Shown here one piece after another: positions 5,373 through 5,839 of a stretch of DNA of 5,839 nt (within the stretch, counting starts at the first letter, position 1; every line of letters begins with the position of its first letter). The notes under the pieces were generated by a model that saw only the letters and a list, made by a program, of their open reading frames with translations, was not told the origin of the DNA and searched no databases. This stretch comes from Bacteroidota bacterium (GTDB lineage Bacteria > Bacteroidota > Rhodothermia > Rhodothermales > UBA10348): NCBI GenBank assembly GCA_024640835.1, contig JAHEEH010000058.1:2567-8405 (forward strand), given 5' to 3'. A program made the position numbers and the translations under genes.

Positions 5373-5839
5373 GCGCGGGGACTCGACGTCCGGCTCGACG
5401 CCGGTACCGACCGACCCCAGGAGTTCCCACTGGAACGTAACGGTGGAGGCGTCCTCGCTGACCGGTCCGACCTTGTAGAGGTTGCCCGGGGCCGTCCGGA
5501 TCACGGCGACCAACACGAAGGGAACGTCCACCAGGTCCAGGGTCAGCGGGATCGACGCGACATCGCTGAAATCCACGTTCTCGAACGGTTCCGTGGAATA
5601 CCCGATCTGGACTCCTTCCGGCGAGTTCTGGAAGATGACGGCGTGAGGAATCCGGCCGCCGTTGTAGGCGAACTGGAAGTCCGACCCGGAAGGGCAGGCG
5701 AACTCGTCTTCCGGCACGACCTGGCCTGTCTCGAGGTCGAAGCAGTCCAGTTCGAACCGCATGGTCGAGACGGAAGCGAGCGCCTCCCACTGGAACGTAA
5801 CGGTGGAGGCGTCCTCGCTGACCGGTCCGACCTTGTAGA
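5112..5839 (-). CDS. T9SS type A sorting-domain-containing secreted protein, 5'-partial
   Basis: The minus-strand frame ends at TAG (5114-5112) and is open to the right edge, giving 241 visible residues. The ATG at 5762 is internal: the frame continues upstream for at least 25 codons reading YKVGPVSEDASTVTFQWE, the same sequence found at residue 121. The visible part therefore holds the tail of one domain copy (1-25), a full second copy of about 120 residues (26-145) with two Cys (C32, C48), a short acidic linker (GVEPDVESPR), and an ~86-residue C-terminal domain (156-241). That domain has QNYPNPFNPTTTISFEL, VTDLRGRTVRAL, HEVSFDGSGLRSGLYFY and the end AMLLLK, the classic T9SS type A sorting signal. 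The protein is predicted to cross the outer membrane by T9SS, with the C-terminal domain removed or anchored. The function of the duplicated domain is not recognised. Confidence 0.9.
   Translation of the reverse strand, partial: YKVGPVSEDASTVTFQWEALASVSTMRFELDCFDLETGQVVPEDEFACPSGSDFQFAYNGGRIPHAVIFQNSPEGVQIGYSTEPFENVDFSDVASIPLTLDLVDVPFVLVAVIRTAPGNLYKVGPVSEDASTVTFQWELLGSVGTGVEPDVESPRSFTLSQNYPNPFNPTTTISFELSGAGEATLVVTDLRGRTVRALASGMLPVGRHEVSFDGSGLRSGLYFYTLAVGDHRQTRAMLLLK
5425..5479 (-). repeat. Exact 55-bp direct repeat, copy near the sorting domain
   Basis: Identical base for base to 5785-5839, offset 360 bp (120 codons). It codes for YKVGPVSEDASTVTFQWE. The next residues remain similar in both copies (ELLGSVGT here, EALASVST in the other), which supports a true tandem domain duplication. 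Confidence 0.9.
5785..5839 (-). repeat. Exact 55-bp direct repeat, copy at the right window edge
   Basis: Second copy of the block at 5425-5479, cut by the end of the window, so the true repeat may be longer. It marks the end of an upstream copy of the ~120-residue domain that lies mostly outside the window. Confidence 0.9.

Noticed and set aside
5760..5762. ATG at 5762 as the start of the T9SS cargo gene
   Set aside because: The frame stays open upstream to the window edge and codes there for a second copy of a sequence found within the protein; no signal peptide follows the ATG.
1..5839. Window as a circular replicon
   Set aside because: The first and last bases do not overlap each other; each edge matches a different internal repeat.

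Overview
The window is a high-G+C stretch (roughly two thirds G+C by eye) of surface and secretion-type genes. It points to a diderm bacterium of the Fibrobacterota-Chlorobiota-Bacteroidota (FCB) superphylum or a related high-GC lineage, for example Rhodothermota, Krumholzibacteriota, Eisenbacteria or Gemmatimonadota. The evidence is a PorV/PorQ-type outer-membrane protein, a C-terminal domain of type IX secretion (T9SS) type A with the NYPNPFNP signature, a FlgD-like Ig C-terminal domain, and the absence of clear Shine-Dalgarno sequences. The sequence does not settle the phylum.

Layout. Positions 1-3326 (+) hold the 3' part of a very large secreted, acidic multidomain protein. Its 5' end lies outside the window. 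It consists of a three-domain cassette (A-B-C, about 320 residues) present as A-B-C-A-B-C-A, then another Ig-like domain, a ZU5-like domain with a Ca-binding-type Asp loop and an HFS tripeptide, and a terminal FlgD-like Ig domain. After a 46-bp gap on the same strand comes a complete PorV/PorQ-family beta-barrel gene (3373-4275). The two look like one transcription unit, a surface protein plus a possible outer-membrane partner.

The right third is on the minus strand. A Cys-rich putative lipoprotein of unknown function (4253-4960) converges on the porV-like gene and overlaps its 3' end by 23 nt. Upstream of it is a 151-bp spacer with a strong bulged GC hairpin and a weak promoter candidate. 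Beyond that is the 3' part of a T9SS cargo protein (5112 to beyond 5839) with a tandemly duplicated domain of about 120 residues before its sorting domain.

Both edges of the window fall inside exact direct repeats whose second copy is in the window (121 bp at the left, 55 bp at the right). The window therefore looks like a whole contig broken at repeats, and both edge genes are incomplete. No RNA gene, CRISPR array, insertion sequence or integrase was seen. The most interesting elements are the recently homogenised cassette array, the surface-protein/PorV pairing with a possible self-cleavage motif, and the unassigned Cys-rich lipoprotein.
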